Assembly (NCBI GenBank): GCA_016794625.1
Contig: JAEUGY010000018.1
Location: forward strand, 124,001-188,000
Length of the DNA stretch: 64,000 nt
Reading direction: 5' to 3'
DNA from: Opitutaceae bacterium
GTDB taxonomy: Bacteria; Verrucomicrobiota; Verrucomicrobiia; Opitutales; Opitutaceae
The notes beneath the pieces are model-generated. The model saw nothing but the letters and a program-made list of their open reading frames with translations, had not been told where the DNA came from and ran no database searches. The position numbers and the translations under genes were made by a program. How positions within the stretch are numbered: the first letter of the stretch is position 1; each line of letters begins with the position of its first letter. Of the stretch, positions 27,328-38,171 are shown one piece after another.

Positions 27328-30300
27328 CTACCGCGAGGGCAGGGGGACCTGAGTGGGATGCTGGAGGTAGGCGATCAGGTCGCGCACCTCGTCCGGGGGG
27401 TTGGCTTCGAGCAGGCCTTCGGGCATGATCGACTGAGGGGAGGTGTCGAGGGCGGCGATGTCGCTGCGTTCGAGGGTGACAAGCTCGGTCAGGGTGCGGA
27501 CACCGAGGGTGCGCGGGGTCTGGGTGGCGATGAATCCGCTGAGGACGCGGCCGTCGTGGAGGCGGACGGTGCTGAGGCGGAAGTCGGCGGTGACGACGGC
27601 ACCGGGGTCGACGATGTTGTCGAGGAGGTAGTCGAGGTTGTCGCGGCCGGATCCGGTGAGATCGGGGCCGAGGGTGCCGCCGTTGCCGTACAGGGTATGG
27701 CAGGCGGCGCACAGGCGCTCGAACACGGCGCGGCCGCGCGATCGGTCGGCGCGGGCGAGCACGGCGGGGCTGAGTTCGGATTTGAGTCGCGCGATGTAGG
27801 CGGTCTTGTCGGCCGCCGGCGCGCGGAGGTCCCCCCAGGCGGCGGTGAGCGCGGTGTGCAGGGCGGGGTCGGGGTGATTGCGGATCTGGCGGGCGTGAAA
27901 GGGCGTGAGGTCGGCGCGAGGAATGCGGCCGGCGGCCACCTCGGCGAGGAGCGCACGGGCGAAGGCGGGTCGGGCGACGAGGGTTTCGAGGATGGCGGGG
28001 CGTTCGGAGGCGTGGAAACTGGAATAGCTGCGCGCGATTTTTTCGCCGAGAGCGGGGTCGTCGAACTGCGCGAGACCGCGCACGGCGACGGTATTGAGGA
28101 AGCGCACGCGCAGCACGCGCTCACACACCAGGCGGAGATCGGGCGGACGGTTCTCAATCAGCGTGCGCAGGGCGGCGAGGCGGGCGGAAAGCTCGGCGTG
28201 TGGGTCGAGGGCGAGCGCGCGGACGTCGTCCAGGGCGCGTCCATCGCCGAACACGACGTGGAGATCGCGGACGCGCGCGGCCTCGGGCGTTGAGGCGAGG
28301 GGGGCGGCGAAGGCGTCCCAGGTGGCGGGTTTCGGCGCGCGTCGCCAGCCGCGCAGGCCCTCGGTGAGCCCGGTGAGTACATCCGATTGGAACGCGGCCG
28401 GTTGGTTGCGGGCGGCGGCAAGCAGGGGATCAAGCACGCCCGGGGAGGTCGCGAGCTCCTCCGCCAGGCGGCGCACGATCAACTGGCGTGTGACCGGCAG
28501 CGCGCAAGTTTCGGCGAGCGCGGCGAGGGCGGGGGCGTCGTGGTCGGCGAGGGGAATGAGGCCGTACCAGAGCAGCAGAGGCAGGTTGCGGTCGACGGCA
28601 TCCTCGGCCCTAGCGAGCAGCGGCCGGGCCAGCTCGGGCCGCCGGGCGACGGGGAGGCGCTGGAGGGTGGACGCGAGGGCGAGGCGCACGAGGCCGGAGG
28701 TATCCGTCGTGGCGAGACGGACGAGGGCCGCGAGCACCGTCCCAGACGGGGCGGGCGCGGTGGCGGCAGGGGCGGGGCGCTGGCTCAGCACGGTGTCGAG
28801 CGGCCAGGCGTCGGTCAGCAGACGCACGGCCCAGGTGCGGACCGCTTCGTCGGGGTCCTGCAAAAACGGGAGCAGGAAGTCCTCGTGGGTCGCACCCATG
28901 GCCTGCAGGGTCCACAGGGCGCGGAGCCGGTCGACGGCGGAGCTTTCCGGGAACGTGGCGCGGGCCCGGAGCAGCGGGACGGCGTCCCCGAGTGCGGCCC
29001 CGGCGGCGACGCGGCCGGCGAGCTGGAGACGGGCCTGGCGGACCCACCAGTCGTTGGCGTGGCCATGCAGGGCGACGAGGTCGGCGGGACGGGCGAGGGC
29101 CAGATCGGGGGCGACCGGCGAGGGCGAACCCGACGTGATTTTATAGATACGTCCGCTCAGACGGTTGACGCCGGTGGCATTGTGGCACTCGCCGGTGTCA
29201 GACCAGTCGAGCACGAAGACCCCGCCATCGGGGCCCAGGCTGAGATCCTGCCCGCGGAACCAGGGGTCGCCGGAAATCAGGAGGTCGGCCCCGTGTCGGC
29301 CGACGAAACCGGAGCCGGAGCGCTCAAGCCGCTCCTCGTTGGCGCGGCGGCCGTGGAAGTTGAGCGTGTAGAGCCGGCCACGGTGGGCGGCGGGCCAGTT
29401 GTCGCCGAGGTAAATCATCAGGCCGACGTGGGCGTGACCGCCACCGAGAGAGTTGGCGGCGCCGTCGCGGGACTTTGTCCAGTCCTGCGCGGTGTCGAAG
29501 TGCCAGTGGTCGGCGTGCTGGTCGATCAGCCGGTAGGTGCGATGGTTGGGGTCGAGGGTGTGCGAGCGGACGTAGTGGGCCCCGGTGATCCCGTGCCAGA
29601 GGTGACCGTTGACGGTGTTGATGAAAAACAGTTCGCCCCGTTCGTCCCAGTCGTGACCCCACGGATTGGTGGTGCCCGAACTCAGCACCTCCACCACCTG
29701 CCGCACCGGGTGGTAGCGCCAGAGGGTGCCGCGCACGGGGATGCGGTCGGAGGCGGGTGTGCCCGGACGACCGACTTCACCAGGGGCCGAGGCACCGCAG
29801 CGACCGTAGAGCCAACCATCCGGTCCAAAGCGGAGACCATTGGCAAAGCCGTGGAAGTTCTCGGTCGGCACGGTGAAGCCGTCGAGCACGACCTCGGCCG
29901 GACCGTCGGGCACGGCGTCGCCGTTGCGATCCGGAATGAAGAGCAACTGCGGTGGACAGAGCGCCCAGACCCCGCCATGGCCGACTTCCACGCTGGAAAG
30001 CCGCTGGAGGTCTTCGGTGAACACCCGCCGCGCGCTGTGACGGCCGTCGCCTCCCTCGTCGGCAAGGACGACGATGCGGTCGCGAAACCGCAGGTCGAAC
30101 TTCAGCGCGCGTTCCGCGTAGGTGTAGTTTTCCGCGACCCACAGCTGCCCGCGGGCGTCCCACGCCATGGCGATCGGATTCTGGACCTCCGGTTCGGCGG
30201 CAAACAGCGTGGCCTGGAAACCGGGCGGCAGCTGCAGCGCCGCCAGCGATTCCGCCGGGGACAACGCCGGGCGAGTGAGGTGCGGCGCCGCGCCGGAGTT

Positions 30301-30381
30301 GGCCGGCGCGGGAAAGTCGGCGCGGGCGAGCGAGGCGAGGGCGAGAGAAACCGCGGACAGACGGCGGACGAAAGGGGGCAT
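27328..30381 (-). CDS. PVC-type membrane-bound dehydrogenase/heme-binding CxxCH protein
   Basis: About 1017 residues. Start MPPFVRRLSAVSLALASLARADF at 30381 gives a signal peptide. Residues ~60-420 form a glucose/sorbosone-dehydrogenase-like propeller (LPPGFQATLFAAEPEVQNPIAMAWDARGQLWVAEN, NGLRFGPDGWLYGRCG). Residues ~440-830 are HEAT-like helical repeats. Residues ~870-1010 form a cytochrome c domain with heme site CAACH in FERLCAACHTLYGNGGTLGPDLTGSG and a probable Met ligand in SIMPEGLLE. This domain order is the hallmark of a large family expanded in Planctomycetes and Verrucomicrobia; they are thought to oxidise sugars or alcohols in the periplasm, but substrates are unknown. It lies alone on the minus strand; the upstream neighbour has its own terminator. 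Confidence 0.9.
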   Translation of the reverse strand: MPPFVRRLSAVSLALASLARADFPAPANSGAAPHLTRPALSPAESLAALQLPPGFQATLFAAEPEVQNPIAMAWDARGQLWVAENYTYAERALKFDLRFRDRIVVLADEGGDGRHSARRVFTEDLQRLSSVEVGHGGVWALCPPQLLFIPDRNGDAVPDGPAEVVLDGFTVPTENFHGFANGLRFGPDGWLYGRCGASAPGEVGRPGTPASDRIPVRGTLWRYHPVRQVVEVLSSGTTNPWGHDWDERGELFFINTVNGHLWHGITGAHYVRSHTLDPNHRTYRLIDQHADHWHFDTAQDWTKSRDGAANSLGGGHAHVGLMIYLGDNWPAAHRGRLYTLNFHGRRANEERLERSGSGFVGRHGADLLISGDPWFRGQDLSLGPDGGVFVLDWSDTGECHNATGVNRLSGRIYKITSGSPSPVAPDLALARPADLVALHGHANDWWVRQARLQLAGRVAAGAALGDAVPLLRARATFPESSAVDRLRALWTLQAMGATHEDFLLPFLQDPDEAVRTWAVRLLTDAWPLDTVLSQRPAPAATAPAPSGTVLAALVRLATTDTSGLVRLALASTLQRLPVARRPELARPLLARAEDAVDRNLPLLLWYGLIPLADHDAPALAALAETCALPVTRQLIVRRLAEELATSPGVLDPLLAAARNQPAAFQSDVLTGLTEGLRGWRRAPKPATWDAFAAPLASTPEAARVRDLHVVFGDGRALDDVRALALDPHAELSARLAALRTLIENRPPDLRLVCERVLRVRFLNTVAVRGLAQFDDPALGEKIARSYSSFHASERPAILETLVARPAFARALLAEVAAGRIPRADLTPFHARQIRNHPDPALHTALTAAWGDLRAPAADKTAYIARLKSELSPAVLARADRSRGRAVFERLCAACHTLYGNGGTLGPDLTGSGRDNLDYLLDNIVDPGAVVTADFRLSTVRLHDGRVLSGFIATQTPRTLGVRTLTELVTLERSDIAALDTSPQSIMPEGLLEANPPDEVRDLIAYLQHPTQVPLPSR

Positions 30382-30459
30382 GGGGACGGGGACCTCTCCC
30401 GGTACGAGGACCGCCGATGACGATAGAGGTGTCGATGCTTTTACGGCGAGAAGCGGGCG

Positions 30460-30488
30460 CAAAAAAGCCCGCAGGTGGACCTGCGGGC
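30460..30488 (-). terminator. Rho-independent terminator
   Basis: On the minus strand GCCCGCAGGT-CC-ACCTGCGGGC (30467-30488) is followed by six T (30461-30466). It lies 29 bp past the stop of the small exported protein and upstream of the heme-protein gene, so the two are separate transcription units. Confidence 0.88.
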
Positions 30489-30517
30489 GGAGAGTGATGA
30501 CCGACGAAACGGATGGC

Positions 30518-30787
30518 TCAGGAGCCGGCCGTGACGGAGTCGATCTTCTTGTGTTCGCTGATGACCTTGACCTGTTTGCCGACCAAGCCCTGCACGTTGG
30601 CGACCTTGGATTCGGGGGTGAGGGTGAGGCTGACCGACTTGCCGTCGGCGCCCTTGATCACGAGGGCTTTGGCGGTGGCGTCGTACTTTTCGAGGATACC
30701 AGTGGTGGTGTCCTTCTTGCCGCAGCCGGCATAAGCAATGCCGGTGGCGAGGGTGAGGGAGGCAACGAGCGTGAGGAACGTCTTCAT
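30518..30787 (-). CDS. Small exported protein, function unknown
   Basis: 89 residues. MKTFLTLVASLTLATGIAYA is a clear signal peptide with cleavage before GCGKKD. The mature part is ~69 residues, rich in Lys, Asp, Thr and Val, with a beta-like pattern (TTTGILEKYDATAKALVIKGADGKSVSLTLTPESKVANV) that resembles small OB-like or DUF5666-type exported domains. The cysteine near the mature N-terminus is preceded by AYAG, not by a standard lipobox. It has its own terminator and diverges from the HupE/UreJ-like gene with a 132-bp gap. No function is claimed. Confidence 0.72.
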   Translation of the reverse strand: MKTFLTLVASLTLATGIAYAGCGKKDTTTGILEKYDATAKALVIKGADGKSVSLTLTPESKVANVQGLVGKQVKVISEHKKIDSVTAGS

Positions 30788-30919
30788 GAGGGATTGCACA
30801 AACCGACGGGGTGTCGGGGAGTGGGGACAAGACCAGCTTTGGCTCCCGGGGGCAAGCTCAGACCCGATCTGATCGGAGTGCGAGAAATCGGCGTGCGTCC
30901 GGGGACGGCTCCGCCCAGC

Positions 30920-32095
30920 GTGCATCGCGTGCTGAAATTGAACCTCGCAGCCCTGGCTTCTCTGGCGTGGGCGGTCCTCACCGCCGTGGCCCACCCCGTG
31001 CCCGATGTACCTGTCCGCACGGCGTTCTCCGCCGACGGCTCCGCCGTGATTCGCGTCGAAGTGGATCCGCGGTGTTTTGAGGCCAACGCGGCGGAGGCGC
31101 CGTACCTGCTCCACGGGACGTTTTCTGCGCTGGACGCGAAAGCGCGGGAGGCGCTTCAGGCGCGGGCGATCGAGTTCATTCAGCGGACGGTCGAGTTTCG
31201 GTTTGAACCTCTGGGGCGGCTGAACCCGGAGTTTTCCGTGGCGTTCACGACCCATGGAGGAGCCGCGTTGGCCGGGCCGGACGATCCGGTCATGCTCACC
31301 GCATCGTGGCGAACCCGCCTGCCGGCCGGCTTGGAAGGATATCGGATCAAGGCGCTGGAGACGGGCAAGTTGAGCGTCCTTTTTCTCAATGACGTCAACG
31401 GCCAGACGCTCGAACGTATCGCTGTGCTTTTCCCCGGCGAGACCAGTTTCCTGCTCGACCTGACCGGGGTGACCGCGAGCCGGCCGACTGAGGCGAGCGC
31501 GGGTAGTGTCACCCCGGGGGCGGACCGGCACGGCGCGTGGGTGACGCTGCAACAGTTCCTCAAATCCGGCTTTGTCCATGTGGTGCCGGAAGGGCTGGAT
31601 CACATCCTGTTTGTGCTCGGGCTCTTTTTACTCAGCCGGGAGCGTCGCGCGGTGCTCTGGCAGGTCACGTTGTTCACCGTGGCCCATACGCTCACGCTGG
31701 GCCTGGCGACCCTCGGGTGGGTTTCGGTGCCGGCGTCGGTGGTGGAGCCCATCATTGCGGGCAGCATTGCGGCGGTGGCCCTGGAGAACGTCTTTCGTCC
31801 TGCCTTCACGCCTTGGCGGGTGGTGGTCGTGATCGTCTTCGGCCTGGTGCACGGGCTGGGGTTCGCCGGAGCGCTGGCCGAGATGCAGCTGCCGCCGGGG
31901 TCGCTGCTCGTCGGGCTGCTGGGCTTCAATGTCGGGGTCGAGTGCGGCCAGCTCACGGTGATCGCGCTGGCCTGGGTCGCGACCTGTTGGATTAGGGATG
32001 ACGACCGTTACCGGCGTTGGGTCGTCGTGCCGGGGTCGCTCCTCATCGCCCTCTTCGGCGTTTGGTGGATGATGGAGAGGATCGTGGGGCGGTAG
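30920..32095 (+). CDS. HupE/UreJ-like membrane protein with large exported N-terminal domain
   Basis: About 391 residues. The N-terminus (LKLNLAALASLAWAVLTAVAHP) is a signal peptide, followed by a ~200-residue soluble domain, then six or so membrane helices from residue ~215. The helix region has the HupE/UreJ_2 signature VPEGLDHILFVLGLFLL, TLFTVAHTLTLGLATLG and FGLVHGLGFAGAL, with conserved His that may bind nickel or another metal. HupE/UreJ proteins are linked to metal uptake for hydrogenase or urease, but neither enzyme is nearby, so the substrate is open. No ATG lies near the signal; GTG at 30920 is used, and GTG at 30929 is equally possible. Confidence 0.8.
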   Translation: MHRVLKLNLAALASLAWAVLTAVAHPVPDVPVRTAFSADGSAVIRVEVDPRCFEANAAEAPYLLHGTFSALDAKAREALQARAIEFIQRTVEFRFEPLGRLNPEFSVAFTTHGGAALAGPDDPVMLTASWRTRLPAGLEGYRIKALETGKLSVLFLNDVNGQTLERIAVLFPGETSFLLDLTGVTASRPTEASAGSVTPGADRHGAWVTLQQFLKSGFVHVVPEGLDHILFVLGLFLLSRERRAVLWQVTLFTVAHTLTLGLATLGWVSVPASVVEPIIAGSIAAVALENVFRPAFTPWRVVVVIVFGLVHGLGFAGALAEMQLPPGSLLVGLLGFNVGVECGQLTVIALAWVATCWIRDDDRYRRWVVVPGSLLIALFGVWWMMERIVGR

Positions 32096-32194
32096 CTCCG
32101 GGCTCCGACGGCAGAAACCCGTTCCGCGTTCCCTCTACATCCGGAGGTGGCGAAAGGCGGAAAGCCTTTTGGGGTCAAAGGATCGTGACTCGGA

Positions 32195-32920
32195 TTAGCG
32201 CGCGGCGCGGCTGACGCAATCGGTGAAACCGTACTCGACCAGCAAGGACTGCACGTGCGCGCGTTTTTCCGCCGGGGAACGGTCCTCGCGGCGCCAGACC
32301 ACATGGGCGGCGTGCTCGAAGGCGCGCATCTTCACGGCGTAGGCGGCGAGTCGGTCGAGGCAGGCGTGGGGAATGCGGATCACCCCCTCGGCGTTGGCGT
32401 GCAGGATGTCACCCGGGTGGATCGTGAGGCCGCCGACTTCGACGGGGAGGTCGGTGGCGCGGAAGCGAAGCGGCCCGTGGTGCACCGCCCGGCCCCGGCA
32501 GTAGGCGGCGAACGGGGTGGAAAGCAGGCCCGGGACGTCGCGCACGCGTCCGTCGGAGACCAGGGCCTCGCAGCCGACGGACCGGAGGACCTTGGCCATG
32601 CCGTCGCCGATCATGCATTCGTGTTCGGGACGAGAACCGACGGCCTTGACCACCCAGATAATGGGCAGAGGGCAGGCGGCCATCGCGTCCAGCTGACTCC
32701 AATAGCGCTCGGTGTCGGCGGTGCCGCCCGGGGTGGAGCTATCGAGTTCGGCCGTGAAGACCACGCCCACGTTGGGTCCGAGGGTGGGGGTGACGGATTG
32801 GATCTCCCCGCTGAGGTAGTACTCATGGGCGGGGGTGGGATCGATCAAACCAATGGTGTTGGCCAGCAGTGCGGTATCGAAGTCGCGGAGTTCCTGGAGC
32901 AAACCGGGGGTGAGGGTCAT
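32195..32920 (-). CDS. RraA-like / HMG aldolase family protein
   Basis: 241 residues. The protein belongs to the family that includes the RNase E regulator RraA and 4-hydroxy-4-methyl-2-oxoglutarate aldolase; older annotation as a demethylmenaquinone methyltransferase is wrong for the family. It shows the [28 protein letters not shown] core, where the G-D and D-G-R-x-R-D residues bind Mg and substrate in the aldolase. A C-terminal [17 protein letters not shown] block is also typical. The N-terminus starts with [24 protein letters not shown], as expected. A lyase acting on a carbonyl acid is more likely than an RNase E regulator. It stands alone. Confidence 0.85.
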   Translation of the reverse strand: MTLTPGLLQELRDFDTALLANTIGLIDPTPAHEYYLSGEIQSVTPTLGPNVGVVFTAELDSSTPGGTADTERYWSQLDAMAACPLPIIWVVKAVGSRPEHECMIGDGMAKVLRSVGCEALVSDGRVRDVPGLLSTPFAAYCRGRAVHHGPLRFRATDLPVEVGGLTIHPGDILHANAEGVIRIPHACLDRLAAYAVKMRAFEHAAHVVWRREDRSPAEKRAHVQSLLVEYGFTDCVSRAAR

Positions 32921-33072
32921 GGTGAAGTCAGGGAAAGGAAGGAAAGGCGGAGGCGGGGTTTAACTGTGGTGGGAGCGACGGCATAAGGGTTTCAGTGGGA
33001 AGCGACGGTTTCGAGGGAGAAGCGCTGGTCACAACCCTGACCCACCCGGTAGCGGCGGAACTGGGCGGCTTG

Positions 33073-33191
33073 CTCCGATGGAGGCGGCCTCGTTGAGGCC
33101 GCGACGGGGCCTGCGGTCCCGCCTGGTCTGTGCGGATTAGGGGTGCGATGTTCATCCCCGCGGGGTCGGCGACCCCACCTCCAACGGAAGG
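33073..33191. repeat. Full palindromic element (type B end to type A end, 119 bp)
   Basis: The left end is CTCC-GAT-GGAGG, then GCGGCCTC-GTT-GAGGCCGC, GAC and GGGGCC-TGC-GGTCCC. The right end is GGGGTC-GGC-GACCCC then ACCTCCAACGGAAGG. The outer ends are inverted copies of each other. It lies in the 350-bp gap before the TPR peptidase gene, 80 bp upstream of its ATG; I see no gene in that gap. Confidence 0.75.
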
Positions 33192-33270
33192 AGGAGAAGG
33201 GACGTCAGGATGTCGCGGAATCTTCGGTGCGGTCGCTTGCAAACCCGCAGGCCTCGACACACGCTGGGGC

Positions 33271-35832
33271 ATGGGTGGGAACCGACTCCTTGACGCGGGA
33301 TGCTGGGCAGCGCGGCTGGGGTGGTTCGTCGTCTGCCTCTGCGGTGTGGGCCGACTGGGTGCCATGGATCTGGCGGGCGCCCGTGAGGCGATGCGGACGG
33401 GCGACTATGCCGCCGTGCTGAAGGCGGCGGAAGCGCGAGGGGATGCGAAAGAGGAGCGCGAGGGCTGGTCGCTGGTCCATGCCGAGGCGCTGACGGTGGT
33501 GTCGCGTTACACCGAGGCACTGGCCGTGCTCGACCGGGCGATGTCGCACGATGTGCAGAGCATCCGGGTGCGCTGGGCGGCCCGGGAGTTGGGTCAAGCT
33601 CTCGGGGACCAGGACCGGGTGCGGGCGCTCTCGCAGGAAATCGCCGAACTGGTGTCGCGCCGCCGTTGGGCCTACCGCGATCCCGTCAATCTGGTGGTCT
33701 TCGGCCGGCTGGCGCTCGCCCTGGGCGCGGATCCAAAGGATGTGCTCGATCGCGTCTTTGCGGTGGCGCAAAAGGCGGCGCCGACCTTGCGCGACGTGTA
33801 CCTCGCCCGGGGCGAACTCGCGTTGGAGAAACATGATTTTGCGCTGGCGGCCAAGGCCTTCACCGAGGGCAGCGAGAAGGTCCCCGACGATCCCGATCTG
33901 CTCTTTGGCGCGGCGCGGGCGTTCGAAAGCGGCAACCGGGCGGCGATGCTGGCGGCTCTGACGGCGGCGTTGAAGGTCAATCCCCGCCATGTGCCGAGCC
34001 TGCTGGCGCAGGTGGACCATTTGATTGACGCCGAAGCGTATCCGGATGCCGGAAAGAAACTCGATGAGATCGCGGCCATCAGTCCGGCTCACCCGGAGCT
34101 GTTTGCTTACCGCGCGGTGATCGCCCACCTCACGGGGCAGCCCGAGGAAGCGGCGGTCGCGCGACTGCGGGGATTGCGGGTCGCGGAGACCAATCCTCGC
34201 GTCGACCATGTGATCGGGCGGAAACTCTCCCAGAAGTACCGCTTCAGTGAGGGGGCGGCCGCGCAGCGCGAAGCCCTGAAGCTCGATCCGGACTTCCTGC
34301 CGGCCAAGGCCCAACTGGCGAGCGACCTCTTGCGCCTGGGCAAGGAGGACGAGGGCTGGGCGTTGATCGCCGAGGTCAATGAAAAGGACGGTTACGATGT
34401 CGAGGCCTACAACCTCGTCACCCTGCGCGATACCCTGTCGAAGTACGCGGTCCTGAAGAACGAGGCGTTTTCCATCCGTATGACTCAGCGCGAAGCGGAT
34501 CTTTATGGTCCCCGGGTGCTGGCGTTACTGACCCGGGCGCGCGATCGTCTGGTGTCACGGTACGGCGTGGAGCTGGCGGAGCCGACGATCGTGGACATCT
34601 TCGCGGACCAGAAGGACTTTGCGGTGCGCACGTTCGGGTTGCCGGACATCCAGGGGTTTCTTGGCGTGTGTTTTGGCCGGGTGGTGACCGCGAACAGTCC
34701 GGCGGCGACAGGGGTGGCGAAAGGGGTGAACTGGGAGTCGGTGCTGTGGCACGAGTATTGTCACGTCGTCACCCTGCAATTCACGCGCAACAAAATGCCC
34801 CGCTGGCTGAGTGAAGGCATTTCCGTCTACGAAGAGCGCCAGGCCGACCCGGCGTGGGGCATGCGGCTGACTCCCCGCTACTGGGAGATGCTGCGAAGCG
34901 AGGACCGCGTGCCGATCGCGGAGCTCAGTTCCGTCTTCCTTTCGCCGCCGACGCCGGAGCACGTGCAGTTTGCATATTTTCACTCCTCCCTCGTCGTGGA
35001 GTTTCTGATCGAACGCTTTGGCTTTGACGCGTTGAAGGGGGTGCTGCGCTCGCTCCGGGTGGGTGTCGACATCAACGAGGCGCTGGCGAAACACACGGTG
35101 CCGATGGCTTCGCTCGAATCCGAGTTCGCCGCGTTTGCCGAGAGCCGGGCGAAGGCCTTTGCCAGCGAACGCATGATGGAAAAGCCACCGGCGGCGCTGC
35201 TCAAACCAGGGGCCGAGGCGGAGCTGAAGACCTGGCTGGAGCGCCATCCCGAAAATCTGACCGCGCTGCTGACCCTGGCGCGGCAGGCTCTGTCCGGACA
35301 ACGCTGGGCCGAGGCCCGCGAGCTGGCGGAGCGTGCGATCAAGCTCGTGCCGGACCACACCGGTCACGAGGGCGCGTATCCGCTGTGGGTTGAGGCGCTG
35401 CGCGAGTCGGGCGACCGCGCGGCGGAACGGGCGGCCCTGCAGACCTGGACTGCGCGGGTCGATGCAGCGAACGCCGCCAACCTGCGCCTGATGACCCTGG
35501 CGGCGGAGGATCAGGACTGGCCCGCGGTGGTGCAGGGAGCCCAGCGCTTTCTTGCGGTGAATCCCCTCGTGGCGGCACCCTACGAAAAGCTCGCGCTCGC
35601 GGGGGAAGCTCAGGGCGACCTCCCAGCGGCTCAGGCCGCGTGGCGGACGCTGCTCCGGCTCGATCCACCGAATCCGGCCGAGATTCACTACCGCCTGGCG
35701 GACGTGCTGGCGCGGGCCGGTGACCCGGCGGCGAAACACCACGTGCTCGCGGCGCTCGAAGATGCACCGCGTCACCGTTCGGCACTGGCCCTGCTGTTGC
35801 GACTGAACCGTCCCGCCGGCTCAACCCCATGA
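33271..35832 (+). CDS. Exported TPR protein with gluzincin (peptidase MA-like) domain
   Basis: 853 residues. A signal peptide (WAARLGWFVVCLCGVGRLGA) precedes TPR-like helical repeats (residues ~30-400). Residues ~410-640 are a peptidase MA-like zinc protease domain: HEYCH (494-498) is HExxH, and WLSEGISVYEE supplies the third ligand E515, the gluzincin spacing. A second TPR block fills residues ~640-850. Start at 33271 (MGGNRLLDAG) is chosen because the longer frame reads through the palindromic repeat. It is the first gene of the MoxR operon and overlaps the DUF4159 gene by 4 bp. Substrate unknown; proteolysis of an envelope protein handled by the operon is an inference. Confidence 0.82.
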   Translation: MGGNRLLDAGCWAARLGWFVVCLCGVGRLGAMDLAGAREAMRTGDYAAVLKAAEARGDAKEEREGWSLVHAEALTVVSRYTEALAVLDRAMSHDVQSIRVRWAARELGQALGDQDRVRALSQEIAELVSRRRWAYRDPVNLVVFGRLALALGADPKDVLDRVFAVAQKAAPTLRDVYLARGELALEKHDFALAAKAFTEGSEKVPDDPDLLFGAARAFESGNRAAMLAALTAALKVNPRHVPSLLAQVDHLIDAEAYPDAGKKLDEIAAISPAHPELFAYRAVIAHLTGQPEEAAVARLRGLRVAETNPRVDHVIGRKLSQKYRFSEGAAAQREALKLDPDFLPAKAQLASDLLRLGKEDEGWALIAEVNEKDGYDVEAYNLVTLRDTLSKYAVLKNEAFSIRMTQREADLYGPRVLALLTRARDRLVSRYGVELAEPTIVDIFADQKDFAVRTFGLPDIQGFLGVCFGRVVTANSPAATGVAKGVNWESVLWHEYCHVVTLQFTRNKMPRWLSEGISVYEERQADPAWGMRLTPRYWEMLRSEDRVPIAELSSVFLSPPTPEHVQFAYFHSSLVVEFLIERFGFDALKGVLRSLRVGVDINEALAKHTVPMASLESEFAAFAESRAKAFASERMMEKPPAALLKPGAEAELKTWLERHPENLTALLTLARQALSGQRWAEARELAERAIKLVPDHTGHEGAYPLWVEALRESGDRAAERAALQTWTARVDAANAANLRLMTLAAEDQDWPAVVQGAQRFLAVNPLVAAPYEKLALAGEAQGDLPAAQAAWRTLLRLDPPNPAEIHYRLADVLARAGDPAAKHHVLAALEDAPRHRSALALLLRLNRPAGSTP

Positions 35833-36767
35833 TTCCCTCGTTTCTCCGCCGCTTCGCCCCGCTTCCGGACCGTCCCACGCCCACCACGTCGCGGCGTCGG
35901 CGCCTGGCGACTGCGCTCCTCGTCGTCGGCCTGGGCGCGAGTTCCGTGGTGGTGGCGCAGCGATGGTTCGGGGAGGGGCGCAACTTCATCCCTGAGGATA
36001 CCAAGACCGCCCGCGCCCTCGAGTCGAACAGCACCGGCACGCCGATGTGGGAGAACCCCTCGGGCTTCAAGCACGACGTCTTCACCTTCACGCGTATCCG
36101 TTACGAGAGTGGCGGCGGCGGCTTTGGTGGGTTCGGCCGGCGCGGCGGCGGCACGTGGCAGACCGACCTGCCCGACAGCGACCTCAATCTCTCGTACCGC
36201 CTGCAGCAGATGACTTCGATGAAGGTCGATCCGGATGGGCGGATCATCCGCCTGACCGATCCCGAGCTGGCCGACTATCCCTTCATCTACATCGTCGAAC
36301 CAGGCGGCCTCAGCCTGAGCGACGCCGAAGCGGCCGCGCTGCGCGCCTACCTGCTCAATGGCGGCTTTCTCATGCTCGACGACTTCTGGGGCGAACGGGA
36401 GTGGGAGTCGATGGCGGCGGAGTTGCGCAAGGCCTTTCCCGAACGCTCGTTCTCCGAGATCCCGCTCGACCACCCCATCTACCACTGCGTGTTTGAGATC
36501 AAGGAGAAGGGCCAGGTGCCCAACATCCGCACCGGGATCAACAGCGAACACACCGGCGTGACCTGGGAGCGCTCGGATGCGCAGCAGGTGCATCACCGCG
36601 GACTGTTCGACGACAAGGGACGCTTGATGGTGATCGCCACCCACAACAGCGACCATGGCGACGGCTGGGAGCGGGAAGGCGAGAGCGACTACTACTTCCA
36701 CAATTTCTCCGAGAAAATCGCGTATCCACTTGGTATTAACATCATCTTTTACGCGATGACGCACTGA
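35829..36767 (+). CDS. DUF4159 domain protein
   Basis: 312 residues. One N-terminal hydrophobic segment (LATALLVVGLGASSVVVA) acts as signal or anchor, followed by a glycine-rich turn (GGGGFGGFGRRGGGTW) and the DUF4159 domain, recognisable from TDPELADYPFIYIVEPGGLSLSDAEAAALRAYLLNGGFLMLDDFWGEREW. DUF4159 looks like a degenerate class I glutamine amidotransferase/ThuA-like fold without the catalytic Cys. These genes are recurrent partners of MoxR and DUF58 genes. It overlaps the TPR peptidase stop by 4 bp and is followed by MoxR after 77 bp. Function unknown. Confidence 0.85.
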   Translation: MIPSFLRRFAPLPDRPTPTTSRRRRLATALLVVGLGASSVVVAQRWFGEGRNFIPEDTKTARALESNSTGTPMWENPSGFKHDVFTFTRIRYESGGGGFGGFGRRGGGTWQTDLPDSDLNLSYRLQQMTSMKVDPDGRIIRLTDPELADYPFIYIVEPGGLSLSDAEAAALRAYLLNGGFLMLDDFWGEREWESMAAELRKAFPERSFSEIPLDHPIYHCVFEIKEKGQVPNIRTGINSEHTGVTWERSDAQQVHHRGLFDDKGRLMVIATHNSDHGDGWEREGESDYYFHNFSEKIAYPLGINIIFYAMTH

Positions 36768-36844
36768 GTTAGCAGTCGCGCCACCCTGTCTTCGGACCGT
36801 CCCTTCCTTTTCGTCCCTTTTTGTCCTCCTCCTTTCCTTCCTCT

Positions 36845-37963
<1,119 letters not shown>

Positions 37964-38028
37964 AGGGGCGAACTCGTGGTGATTTTATTCCGCATGCCTG
38001 CCTGCCAACCATCGACCGCGGCATTGAG

Positions 38029-38150
38029 TCCGTTGGAGGCGGGGTCGCTGACCCCGCGGGAGGGCGGCGCGGGTGGCGGAGGGGTGCGTGGTGAAGGGAG
38101 GGGCGGGCCGGAGGCCCGTCGCGGCCTCAGCGAGGCCACCTCCAACGGAG
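38029..38150. repeat. Full palindromic element (type A end to type B end, 122 bp)
   Basis: The left end is TCCGTTGGAGG then GGGGTC-GCT-GACCCC; the right end is GGGCC-GGA-GGCCC, GTC, GCGGCCTC-AGC-GAGGCC and ACCTCCAACGGAG. Terminal 11-bp sequences are inverted copies. It is inserted between MoxR and DUF58 inside the operon. Confidence 0.78.
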
Positions 38151-38171
38151 AGCTGGTGAGATTGGGGATGC

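Noticed and set aside
33130..33270. Upstream extension of the TPR peptidase
   Set aside because: It also reads through a repeat end; the ATG at 33271 gives a clean signal peptide.
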